64,000 bases of DNA from Mesostigma viride. Its lineage: Eukaryota; Streptophyta; Mesostigmatophyceae; Mesostigmatales; Mesostigmataceae. The stretch's first letter is position 1; each line of letters starts with the position of its first letter. Below the pieces are notes generated by a model. That model saw only the letters and a program-made list of their open reading frames with translations, was not told the DNA's origin and searched no databases. The stretch covers positions 1,429,582 through 1,493,581 of the forward strand of contig RPFO01000418.1 in assembly GCA_009746045.1 (NCBI GenBank), given 5' to 3'. Positions 43,396 through 52,370 of the stretch are shown here, piece after piece. The translations under genes were made by a program, and so were the position numbers.

Positions 43396-43892
43396 ATGGC
43401 AAGGCGTCAGAAATCAGCACGGCGCCGTCCTTCAAGTAAAAGGGGAAAACCGAAGCGTAAGGTCGCACCCCAGTCGCAGGTGACCGCTTCATCGACCAAC
43501 ACCATTGTCATCCACAGCGCGCCGGTCCGAAGAGCGGTGAACAAAGGGAAGGTCGCAGAGGCGCGAGGGTTCAAGGATGCCCTTCTCATGGCGTCAGTGA
43601 TGGCGAACTCTAGACCGGTCGCGTACCCCCCATTCAGTTGTCCGCGTATGCCCAACCGGCCCCTGTCGCGCCGGCTCCCGAACCGGTTGTCGTCGATGAA
43701 GCAGTGGCGGCACCCCCGGAGCCTGCGGGTGTACCTGTCGGGAAACGAGTCCAGGTGGGAGGCGCGAGGTGGAAATGCCCACAACCCGGGTGTAAGAGCA
43801 CGTTCGTAAACGAAAAAAACCTCCTGCTGCATCTCAGGAGGGTCCACAACACGGTCGTCACTACAATACGGTTCGTAGGAGACGCGAAATGA
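43396..43892 (+). CDS. Basic protein with C2H2 zinc finger, one frameshift
   Basis: Start ATG 43,396 (MARRQKSARRRPSSKRGKPK), 21 bp after a TATAAAAATC box. Very basic N-terminus, then VAEARGFKDALLMASVMANS. In the C6 run 43,627-43,632 the frame changes. One added C leads to an Ala/Pro/Val linker and a classic C2H2 finger, WKCPQPGCKSTF...LLLHLRRVHN, ending FVGDAK-stop at 43,892 (165 residues). The unrepaired frame ends at 43,809. Likely nucleic-acid-binding, perhaps a virion core or regulatory protein. Confidence 0.65.
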
Positions 43893-44387
43893 GTGAGAAT
43901 GTTACCCGAGCGGTAACGAGGATTCGCACCGTTGATTTTAACATATGTTTCTTTTTTTGCGCCATTTGGCGAGCATCGACTGGAGCCTGAACCTAGCGGG
44001 GGGAATCGTGCGGGGGAATCTTGCGGGGGAATCTTGCGGTGAAAAATTCCGAACGTGAATTTAGCGAAGTCCTACTACATTTTGCTTGGTACACGGTACT
44101 ACAGTTTCGTCACTGAAAATTTTCTGTAGTTGCGTTGGTGTTTCGTACGTTCCGCTGAAATTTTCGTGTTCAGTGCCCAGATCACAATTTGATCCGGGCG
44201 CAAAATGATTGGCTGTACGGTACGAACCAAAAACGAATTTTTAGTATCTAAGTTCCGCAGCGCTTGCTGAATTTGCCCCGGAAGCCCGGGGGCACTTTCC
44301 CCGCTGAAAAAGGTGTCCGCGGAAGCGTATTGTAGTGGTGGGAATTCCAAAAGAAGGCGCTGAAAAAAATCTCACAGAAGAGTAAAC
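43893..44387. promoter_or_regulatory. Intergenic with 15-bp tandem repeats
   Basis: Near 43,996-44,042 three copies of a GCGGGGGAATCTTGC-like unit stand in tandem. Short CTGAAAATTTTC/GCTGAAATTTTC copies follow near 44,112 and 44,152. No gene supported. It lies before the capsid gene block, so late-promoter function is possible but unproven. Confidence 0.4.
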
Positions 44388-44732
44388 ATGAGCAGCCCGC
44401 TGTTCACTGACGCCGAGATGCTCGAGATCTCTCAATGGATGACCCTCCATCCAAATGTCCCGCGAGAGTTCATTGAGGCGGCCATGCTCTACTGTAGGAA
44501 GAAGCCACTCACAGGGAAGACGAAGCGCGCCATGAAAAGGGCATCGGCGAAAATTGAGGAAGGCGTCGTCAAGGTTTTTGGGACAAACGAAATTACTTCT
44601 GAGCTATTGTCAGAAGAAGTGGCCGATGAAGGAGTTCATCCAGGAAACGCTGACACTCACTCTTCGCACGGAGAACCGAACTCGCGGGACGCTAGTGGAT
44701 CCGGTATGGGACATCCCGGCGGGACTCCTTGA
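44388..44732 (+). CDS. Small protein upstream of the minor capsid gene
   Basis: ATG 44,388 (MSSPLFTDAEMLEISQWM), 114 residues. The first ~75 residues look like a small helical domain (REFIEAAMLYCRKK, basic KTKRAMKRASAK). The last ~35 overlap the minor capsid start in another frame and look like shadow sequence, so a lost frame or earlier end is likely. No family recognised. Confidence 0.5.
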   Translation: MSSPLFTDAEMLEISQWMTLHPNVPREFIEAAMLYCRKKPLTGKTKRAMKRASAKIEEGVVKVFGTNEITSELLSEEVADEGVHPGNADTHSSHGEPNSRDASGSGMGHPGGTP

Positions 44733-45489
44733 CGATTATCACGACGTCGGGCTTACCCTCATGACCATCCCGTTTGAACAGACTCACATCAGCGAAGGAA
44801 ACCGATACTTCACTGTCCGTTTGTCTGGCAGCGAGTCCCCTACGAAGGTGACCTTGCCGCTCGGCTCGTACACGACTATCGAAAACCGAAAAAACATAGA
44901 GGAAGCTTTGAAGGCGGTAGATCCTGGGTTCTCGGTCACGTACAACAGGGCGACTAGTCTTTTTACCGTGACAAATGCCACCGAGTTCTCTGTCGCGGTG
45001 GATGAGCCCACGGGCCGGGTGTTGGGGCTCATGGAAGGATCATATCCTTTCACAGGTGTCCTCGCTAGCAACCGGCCAGCAACGAATGGGAGACTGAGAA
45101 TGGTGTATGTATACAGCGACATCGTTCGAGGAAACGTGATATCATCGTCGACAGGCACGGGATATGGAGGCCTTTTGGCCGTCTGTCCCAACATGTCGCA
45201 GTTCTTAGAACCCATTGTTTGGCAGGCAGCGACCCCTTTGTGGCAGCATCTCAAGGACTCTCCCAGCAACATCACGATCCGACTGCTCGACGAGGACGAC
45301 GCTCCTATAACTGTCTACTCGGATTGGGCTCTTCAGCTCTCCTTCCGCATAAGCCCTCAGAAGGCGATGGGAATAGAGGCGAGGAAGATCGGGAGCGTTT
45401 TGAAGTATATGGCCCTTGACAGGACCGTCCAGCCACAAACCAGATTTATTTCTCAGCCATCTAGTACTATCGAGGACGATGAAAGTTAA
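44626..45489 (+). CDS. Minor capsid (penton-like, single jelly-roll) protein
   Basis: 287 residues from ATG 44,626 (MKEFIQETLTLTLRTENRT); upstream codons in this frame are shadow of the previous gene. Beta-rich throughout, ending in the pattern seen in PLV/virophage pentons: NITIRLLDEDDAPI, then VYSDWALQLSFRI, an i-x-i-x-l-x-D-x-x-G-like strand pair. It sits two genes before the major capsid, the normal PLV order. Its stop overlaps the start of the next gene (ATGAAAGTTAA, 45,479). Assigned by pattern and context. Confidence 0.7.
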   Translation: MKEFIQETLTLTLRTENRTRGTLVDPVWDIPAGLLDDYHDVGLTLMTIPFEQTHISEGNRYFTVRLSGSESPTKVTLPLGSYTTIENRKNIEEALKAVDPGFSVTYNRATSLFTVTNATEFSVAVDEPTGRVLGLMEGSYPFTGVLASNRPATNGRLRMVYVYSDIVRGNVISSSTGTGYGGLLAVCPNMSQFLEPIVWQAATPLWQHLKDSPSNITIRLLDEDDAPITVYSDWALQLSFRISPQKAMGIEARKIGSVLKYMALDRTVQPQTRFISQPSSTIEDDES

Positions 45490-45835
45490 TTTTGGAGCAA
45501 TCGGAAACGTGGCTAGACGCGTGGGAGAGTTTGCCGGCAACGCTATCAAGAGGGTCGGCGACGGGGCGGCCATCGTGTCAGCTGTCAAGAAAGCCGGGCA
45601 CGTCGCTGGCGAAGTCATCTCAAAAATTGGCGACGGGGCGCGGGCTGCCAAACAGGCGGCGGGCATTGTCGATTCCGCGCTCGGACACATCCCATCCAAC
45701 ATGATCGCGAAGAGTACGCTGCTCGGGAAAGCGTACTCGGTCGCAAACACTGGTCTGAGCGCCTTGTCCAACCTCGAAAGACGGGTTGATGGAGCGAAGG
45801 TAAAAAATCCCATACTCGGCCAGCTTCTTCAGTAA
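45479..45835 (+). CDS. Small amphipathic virion-like protein (pVI-like by character)
   Basis: 118 residues from ATG 45,479 (MKVNFGAIGNVARRVGEF), overlapping the minor capsid stop by 11 bp. Alternating Ala/Val/Gly/Lys helices (GAAIVSAVKKAGHVAGEVIS) and a Gly-rich middle suggest a membrane-active or capsid-lining protein. This resembles in size, composition and position the small lytic or cement proteins of adenovirus-like viruses. No sequence match claimed. It lies 15 bp before the major capsid gene. Confidence 0.6.
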   Translation: MKVNFGAIGNVARRVGEFAGNAIKRVGDGAAIVSAVKKAGHVAGEVISKIGDGARAAKQAAGIVDSALGHIPSNMIAKSTLLGKAYSVANTGLSALSNLERRVDGAKVKNPILGQLLQ

Positions 45836-45850
45836 AAATATCTCATTCGA

Positions 45851-47157
45851 ATGTATACACAATCTATGGCTTCGGACAATTCCTGGTACTCGCGCGCTAT
45901 CCCCAAGTCCATGCAATACCTCGTGAAGGCGCTGGGTCAGCACACGACTCAACGAGTCCATCTCAGCACCCTCTCAGCAAGCGACGGCATCAAACAAGGG
46001 TCTGTGGTCGCGGTCCGCCTCCCCACGTCCGGGTTCGTGGACTTGCACTCCTTCGCAATGTTTTTCACGGGGACCCCCACGACCACGGCGGGGTTCGCAA
46101 AGTTCCCCGCGTACACGTCCTCCATCATCAGGCGCCTCGAGGTACTGGCAGGAGGTCAGACCGTCGACAGCATCAACGACTACTCCCAGCTGTTCCATAC
46201 GCTGCTCTCGGTGCACGGCGGTGTCGAGTACAATCTCGCGCAGGCTCCCGCTGGTTGGTCGAAGAATAACAACATCGTCACCGCTGACGTGGCTGGCACT
46301 CTCACAAACAACGTGAAGGCAAACACCGCAGTGGACGGCGTCATTGACCACTTTTTGGGATTCCTGAGCGGCGAGCCTCGGATCGTGGATCTGAGTCTCT
46401 TCCCCCCCATCGAGATCCGAATCACACTCATGGACGGAGGGGTGATGCTCCTAGCGTCGCAGGCAGCTGCTGCTGGCGATGGCATCGTGGCCGTTCCAGC
46501 AGCGACAGGTGTTGGTTTCGAACTGAGCAACATCCACTTTAGCATCGACACGTACAGGTTCCAAGAAGATATCGTGGGCCAGATTTTCTCGTCCAGGCTT
46601 GCCGAGGGTGGAACTCTCTCCTTCAAGTGGCGGACGTGGCAGTCTACCAAACAGTCGCTCGGGACTCGCACTCCCTATGCCATCAAGGCGTCGCTGTCTT
46701 CCGCGTCCGCCAGCAAACTCCTGGCGATTCAGGTTGCTGCCGGCGCGGACGTGACCAACGCATCTGGCAATACGATGTTCAATCACATCGCGGATGGTAT
46801 GACTTCCTACCAATACGACATCAACGGATCCAACCTGGCGCCTGGATACCGTACGAACGCAACGGAGGCGTGGATCAATCTGTTGTCTGCGTTCGGTGAC
46901 CAAGGGAATGTTTTGTCCTGTGTCCGTGAGGGCATGACTCCTACCACGTGGCTAAACAACAACTTCACGATGGCGTGTCACCTTAATATGCCATGTGCCG
47001 GTCCAGAGTACATGAGCGGCCTTGACCTTCGTGGCACGGCATCGGTGGTCACGCTGCGAGTCGAGAAGGGAGCAACGGACTGTATTTCCTACTCTTCACG
47101 GAATGCGAATCGAAGATGGACATTGCTGCAGGCAGGCAGGCAGCCGTGTACCTCTAA
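45851..47157 (+). CDS. PLV major capsid protein (double jelly-roll type), C-terminal frameshift
   Basis: Starts ATG 45,851 (MYTQSMASDNSWYSRAIPKS; MASDNSW at 45,866 is an alternative). ~435 residues. Features of PLV capsids: a conserved start with QRVHLSTLSA, SIIRRLEVLAGGQTVDSIND, long beta-rich domains and EIRITLMDGGVMLL. The frame ends at 47,176 with an unlike tail. One extra G in AAGGGAGC (about 47,069-47,073) gives instead YFLLFTECESKMDIAAGRQ and VYL-stop at 47,157, which looks like a normal MCP end. It builds the capsid shell. Context with ATPase and penton makes the call firm. Confidence 0.85.
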
Positions 47158-47185
47158 AAAATATATACGTGTGTAATGACAAACG

Positions 47186-47356
47186 ATGGACTACTTTCGA
47201 GACCCTAGCATCACAGCTAATCCGTTTAACAGGTTGAAGTTGATTTTTGACATTCCTGAAATGGCAGATTCTGGTCTGTCCATGACAATGCCAGCTAGAC
47301 GAGCATTGCCCCTTCTCCCCACCTTCAAGTATCCGCTACCAAACTCTAAAAAATAA
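47186..47356 (+). CDS. Small open frame after the capsid gene
   Basis: 56 codons from ATG 47,186 (MDYFRDPSITANPFNRLKL, ending FKYPLPNSKK). It fits the spacing of neighbouring + strand genes (29 bp after the capsid stop, 26 bp before the next ATG). Rich in Pro and hydrophobic residues; no family. Presence in related viruses would decide whether it is real. Confidence 0.45.
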   Translation: MDYFRDPSITANPFNRLKLIFDIPEMADSGLSMTMPARRALPLLPTFKYPLPNSKK

Positions 47357-47382
47357 TGTGACGATGATATTATATTAGCTCC

Positions 47383-49065
47383 ATGTCGTTTGATTATGGT
47401 ATTTGTCCTGCTTTGATTCGCAAGAAGCGCAAAACGGCAAGGACAGCGCCGTCAATCACGTTAACAACTACACACGGACTGTATCCTAGCGCGGTACCGA
47501 TTACAATGACAGCAGCATTCAGCGAAACAGTCACCGGGTTCACCTTGGGTGATATCGTTGTCATAAATGGTACTGCATCTGGTTTAACGGGTAGCGGCGC
47601 CTCTTACACATTCTCTGTGACTCCAGCTGTAGCTTATTCACTGACAACAGTCACTGTTGGAGGGAACGCAGCAAGCAGCGTGCTAGGAACCGGCAACACC
47701 GCAGCAACTCCGTTAGTCTTCACGTATTCGCCACCTCCAACGGTAACCCTCGCGACGACCGCGGGCTTGACGCCATCCTCATCACCCGTGGACGTGACAG
47801 CCACGTTCAGCAGGTCGGTGACGGGGTTCGCGTTGGGCGATATCACCGTGACCAACGGGACCGCCGCCAACCTGACCGGAAGTGGGGCGTCGTACGCCTT
47901 CCAAGTGACGCCAACCATCGCCAATTCTACCACAAACGTTAGCGTTGGCGCGGGCGCTGTTGTGGACGCATCGACAGGGAACGCCAACGCGGCATCTAAC
48001 ACACTGTCGTTCACGTACTCGGCAAATCCGTCGGTGACTCTTGCGTCCGGAACTCCGACGGGTGCTGTTTATCCGATCACGGCCACTTTTAGCACATCGG
48101 TCACTGGGTTCACGTTGGGCGACATCGCCGTGACCAACGGAACCGTGTCCAACTTGCTGGGAAGCGGTGCCACGTACACATTCGATGTGACCCTACCATG
48201 TCGGACTTCGACGACGGTAAGCGTGGGCGCGGGCGCCGTGACGGGCGCAACGTCAGGGCTTGGAAATGCATCATCCAACACGCTGTCATTCACGTACTAT
48301 TACAACCCGGCAACAGACCCCAGCTGTTCGCGTGGTACGATCCGTCCGACAGCGCCACGGTGTTCAGCGACACGTCGGGCACAACCCAGCAAAACACGGC
48401 AGGGGGAACGTGATGCGCGTGAACGACAAGGGCCGAACGGGTACCACGTGACGCAGGCAACTTCCGCCAAGTGCCCGACACTGGATACGGCGGAGCTGAA
48501 CTCGAAACGGTCCCTCCGTTTATTAACTCGCGGTCTGGCTTGTTGGAGTCCGTGAACAATTTCTGGAACGCGGTCGGGGTAAGTGCGAGTGTTTTTATAG
48601 TCGCCAAACAGCTAACGACTGCAACGTATCCAGAAATAGGGGTTTACGGGTATTAGAGGTTATATGCTTGGATCGTCGAACGGCAATTGTTATCTCATGT
48701 CTTATCAGTCACAGGTACAGACCGTTATCCTATTCGCTCCCGGTTCTGTATACGAAACCGTGAGCACCAGGGCTCAGTTCTTTGACAACAAGGCACACGT
48801 CCTGGCGCTTTCATGCAACAGCAGTACAAACGCATTTCTCACCCGCTTCGACGGACGAGCTGGTTATGACAGAGTGGGATCGGACCCTACAACTGGTTCG
48901 GGAAATCTCGCTATTGGAGGAGACACGGCCAACGCGAGTCGTGCTTTTGATGGGTGGATTGGCGAGATCCTTATCTACAACACCGCCAAGACGTCAGCGG
49001 AACTTGAACGGATCCGCGGGTATCTTGTTGCCAAGTGGGGCACTCCCGCCGCCATCCCAGCGTAG
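47383..49065 (+). CDS. Adhesin/fibre-like protein: three bacterial Ig-like repeats plus LamG-like domain, with several frameshifts
   Basis: Start ATG 47,383 (MSFDYGICPALIRKKRKT), after a TATTATATT box. Three ~85-90-residue repeats carry SVTGFTLGDI.VTNGT and L.GSGA.Y.F.VTP, the signature of bacterial Ig-like (Big_12-type) domains. Around 48,300-48,660 the reading passes through all three frames with at least five frame changes (near 48,320, 48,403, 48,440, 48,500 and 48,648). Reassembled pieces read LFAWYDPSDSATVFSDTSG, MRVNDKGRTG, HVTQATSAKCPTLDTAELNS, then FDGWIGEILIYNTAKTSAEL and GYLVAKWGT, a LamG/concanavalin-like fold end. It is likely a host-binding surface protein. Four of five changes are restored by adding one base; the last has the opposite sense. 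Lateral transfer of the Ig-like repeats is plausible. Confidence 0.65.
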
Positions 49066-49095
49066 AAATATTATCTCTTAATTTGTAATAAAGCA

Positions 49096-49795
49096 ATGGA
49101 ATACCCACCTATTATCAAATAGTGCTAGATTCCAATGCCTCTGAAAACGTGATTGACTCCACCACCGGGTTACGTCAATTTAGAATCAAACCAGACCCGA
49201 GGGCGCCCATCATTGACAGTACATGGCGTGGTGGTGTGCATTATGCCTACGTTGACGCAGTACCTTTTGATGAGGACCATGCTATTGTCGGGCTTGTTTC
49301 CCGAGTTTCTCCGGTGGTGAGCATAACCAACAGGATTGCATTGTTTTATGCACAGAGACTGTCATGGGTGGATCAGACGGGGACATCTTTTCTTACGCCA
49401 TGATCAACGAACACGCGTTTTTTAACCTAAAGAACCCACACCTGTTCAGAAACGGAGGACATATTACGGTAGGAGCGTCGTACATTGACAGACTTGACGG
49501 AAACGAGACTCAATTCCCCCGTTGCAGACGGACGGTTTTTTGTGCATCCTACGTTTTGAAAAGATTCGCGGGTTCAATAAGTGCAATTGTCATGGCAAGT
49601 AATTTCTACGAATTATATATGGGTGGTTGCTTCGGAAAATTTACCTGCGTGGATACCTTAGAAACCTCGTTCAGGCGATTGACAAGTGACCCAGTTGATT
49701 ACTCGCACGCTTACGAGTCTTTTTACCTAAATTCACGTCCCAGAACTCGCCACGTGGTAGAGGCCACCTTAGACTTGCATCGCTCCGAAATTTAG
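49096..49795 (+). CDS. Unknown structural-region protein with frameshifts
   Basis: Pieces at 49,096-49,122, 49,122-49,403 and 49,364-49,795 fit one ~233-residue product from ATG 49,096 (MEYPPIIK) if two single bases are missing: near 49,120, and in ATGGGTGG near 49,365. Content: DSTTGLRQFRIKPDPRAPII, AIVGLVSRVSPVVSITNRIA, then GGSDGDIFSYAMINEHAFF and an Arg/His-rich end. Beta-rich, no family recognised. Lies between the fibre-like gene and the last gene of the element. Confidence 0.45.
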
Positions 49796-49945
49796 CCAAG
49801 TTCGACACTTGTACAAGTCCAGCCACCTTCGCGTCCTGTCCAGGCCGTGCCAGCAGACGTAACGGACCTTGGCACATTGTGCACAAATAGGCAAAATCAC
49901 GTGCAAGTCACGCATCTCACGTTGCCAAGCTCTCTGCCGGTAGCC

Positions 49946-50518
49946 ATGGCTTCCCGAAACGCAGGGCCTTGCGAGAAGGCGTTGGCAATGCTTGGAAAAA
50001 TCCTCGATGGTCTCGAGGACGGCCAGACAAAGATATCTGACCAGCTCGCACACCTGACGCACAAGGTCTCCCTTCTTTCCGGAAACGAAGGTGCTGTTGG
50101 AGGCACCGGACCTACCTGCGAGGTCTTCAAGATTCACGACGCCGGATATGACGATGTCGACCGCAAGACGCCAAAAATTTGCGTCGAGTGGGTCTACGAG
50201 AAGAATGCGGCAAAGCCGAGGAAGGTCGAGGACCGCTGCGAGTGGATTCGCCTCGACCAAGCCGACGGGTGCGTTAAGATGGTTGACGATTTCCTCAATG
50301 GCTTCTCCAAGTCCAAGCGCCAGCCAGGCATTTCCCCCATTGCGCTCTACAGGGCATGGGAGGAGGTAAAGAAGGGTTTCGAGGACGCAAAGACCGCCAC
50401 TTCCAATGGCAGGAAGAGGAGCCGCGAGGGAGCGTCAAGCTCCCACGGCCATGGCGACAAGAAGAACTCCGCCTCGTACGTGAAGAGCCTGACTGGACAC
50501 TCCAAGGACAAGGAGTAG
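49946..50518 (+). CDS. Unknown protein with N-terminal coiled coil and basic C-terminus
   Basis: 190 residues from ATG 49,946 (MASRNAGPCEKALAMLGKIL). Amphipathic helix/coiled coil (LEDGQTKISDQLAHLTHKVSL, here shown in part), a compact middle with several Trp/Cys (ICVEWVYEK, RCEWIRLDQADGCVKMVDD), then a Lys/Ser-rich tail with GRKRSREGASSSHGHGDKK. Intact. Codon use matches the intron-nested genes more than the capsid genes. Possibly DNA-binding; no family recognised. Confidence 0.6.
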   Translation: MASRNAGPCEKALAMLGKILDGLEDGQTKISDQLAHLTHKVSLLSGNEGAVGGTGPTCEVFKIHDAGYDDVDRKTPKICVEWVYEKNAAKPRKVEDRCEWIRLDQADGCVKMVDDFLNGFSKSKRQPGISPIALYRAWEEVKKGFEDAKTATSNGRKRSREGASSSHGHGDKKNSASYVKSLTGHSKDKE

Positions 50519-50784
50519 ATTGTCGTCTTGTTGACGACGGCAACGAGCTTGCCATTTTCGCTCTTGTCGAGCTGATAACGAATGTAAACGTGTTATATTT
50601 TTTAATGAATTCGTTTATGCAGTATAAAACGCGTCAATGTATGCTGAAAACAATTTTCATTTCGTCTCGAATTGCAGTTCTAACTGGGTTAAAAATGAGT
50701 AAACCTCTTATGCATCGACACAGGTCGTGTGGGATTCTTGCATAGGTCGTCTGAGTTTCCAGATTAATAAACCCTAACACTCTG
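50519..50784. other. Gap between the last gene and the right TIR
   Basis: AT-rich, no gene. Ends in AATAAACCCTAACAC just before the TIR border at 50,785. Confidence 0.5.
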
Positions 50785-51474
50785 CACACCCCGCCGCGCG
50801 GCCCTCGCCGGCTCCCTCACCCTGCGAGGACATGGCGAAAAATTGGGCGGTCTTTTCTTAAGAGTAAGTACGTGCAATTTTTCGCCACATCCAACAACCC
50901 ACGCCACCTCAGCGCCGGCCAGTGGGGGAAGGTGGCGAAAAATTGGGCGTTCTTTTCTTAAGAGTAAGTACGTGCAATTTTTCGCCATCACTCTCACACC
51001 TTGACAAACACCTCCTATACCCGCGCCAAGGGGTGGCAGGGTGGCGAAAAATTGGGCGTTCTTTATATAAGAGTAAGTACGTGCAATTTTTCGCCATCAC
51101 TCTCACACCTTGACAAACACCTCCTATGACCCGCGCCAAGGGGTGGCAGGGTGGCGAAAAATTGGGCGTTCTTTATATAAGAGTAAGTACGTGCAATTTT
51201 TCGCCATCCTTGTCACACCCCCAACACACCATCACAACTGCCGGGGTGGTGACAGATGCCAGCCTAAATCTCACAACCTGGTGAGCAGTGGTGGCAGGGG
51301 CACTTCTGTTTTTGCAAGTGGTTTAGGGTTTTAGGGTTTAGGGCTTAGGGTGAGACCCATCCTAGGCCGCGGTCACTATAGGGTCACTATAGGGGTGGCA
51401 GATGCCAGCATAAGGGTGGTGCACTTCTCCTAGTCGCGATGACGGAATGATGACGGAATGATGATGGAAGCTAC
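50785..51474 (-). repeat. PLV right terminal inverted repeat
   Basis: Inverse of 23,995-24,685, including four hairpin iterons (50,832-51,206) and TTTAGGG telomere-like units (51,321-51,352). Outer end GGAATGATGATGGAAGCTAC, followed by four TTAA units. Confidence 0.95.
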
Positions 51475-51785
51475 TTAATTAATTAATTAATAGGGCAACT
51501 TTGGCAGCTGAACAACCCGTGAATGATGCGAGTCACCAAGACAGCCACGGCCATGGGCACATGGTTTATCAAGGGGACAACATCAAGGAGACAACAGGTG
51601 CATGATCAGAACAGGTATTTCATTTATACAACAATTACTTAATCAGAGCACAGCCAAGGCCGAGTGTTTGCTTCATGGTCAGTGGGTGGCTGCTCGGTCA
51701 GTATGGTAAACTCATGCTCGGTCAGTGGATGGAACGTATGCTTGGTGAGTGGGTGGAACGTGTGCTTGGTCAGTGGGTGGAACAT
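51475..51785. repeat. Right flank of the virus, copy of 23,412-23,722
   Basis: TTAA units then a segment nearly identical to the one left of copy B. It shows what the target looked like before the virus arrived. Confidence 0.92.
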
Positions 51786-52370
51786 GTGTTTGGTCAGTGG
51801 GTGGAACGTGTGTTTGGTCAGTGGGTGGAACGTGTGTTTGGTCAGTGGGTGGCAGGTGTGCTTGGTCAGTACGGGGAACCCGTGCTTGCATGGTCAGTGG
51901 GATGAACGTGTGCCAGTATGGGGAACCCGTGCTTGGTCAGTGGGTGGCACGTGTGCTTGGTCAGTATGGGGAACCCGTGCTTGCATGGTCAGTGGGATGA
52001 ACGTGTGTTTGGTCAGTGGGTGGCACGTGTGCTTGGTCAGTATGGAGAACCCGTGCTTGCATGATCAGTGGGTGGAAGGTGTGCTTGGTCAGTGGGTGGA
52101 AGGTGTGCTTGGTCAGTGGGTGGAACGTGCACTTGGTCAGTGGGTGGAACGTGTGCTTGGTCAGTGGGTGGCACGTGTGCTTGGTCAGTAAGGGGAACCC
52201 GTGCTTGCATGGTCAGTGGGCTGAACGTGTGCTTGGTCAGTAGGTGGAACGTGCACTTGGTCAGTGGGTGGCACGTGTGCTTGGTCAGTGGGTGGAACGT
52301 GTGCTTGGTCAGTATGGGGAACCCGTGCGTGGTCAGTGGGCTGAAAGTGTGCTTGGTCAACAGTGTGGGT
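51660..52370. repeat. 24-bp minisatellite
   Basis: About 28 units of GGTCAGTGGGTGGAACGTGT-GCTT with variants (GGCACG, GGAAGG, GGCAGG) and interspersed GGTCAGTATGGGGAACCCGT-type units. The unit length is a multiple of three, so long open frames arise in several frames without being genes. Confidence 0.95.

Larger units (their letters stand above)
23995..51474. mobile_element. Integrated polinton-like virus (PLV), ~27.5 kb, complete with both ends
   Basis: Bounded by ~690-bp terminal inverted repeats and TTAA on both sides. It encodes the PLV hallmark set: major capsid, penton-like minor capsid, FtsK/HerA ATPase, tyrosine recombinase and primase-helicase. There are two arms: replication, regulation and packaging genes mostly on the - strand (24.8-38.3 kb), and structural genes on the + strand (38.3-50.5 kb). 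At least two spliceosomal introns are visible in its genes. It sits in host DNA that is intron-rich and retroelement-rich, so it is an endogenous or latent copy. Confidence 0.9.

Noticed and set aside
23435-51780. The direct repeats around the virus as LTRs
   Set aside because: They lie outside the inverted repeats, match only flanking host DNA, and the element has no retroviral coding region.
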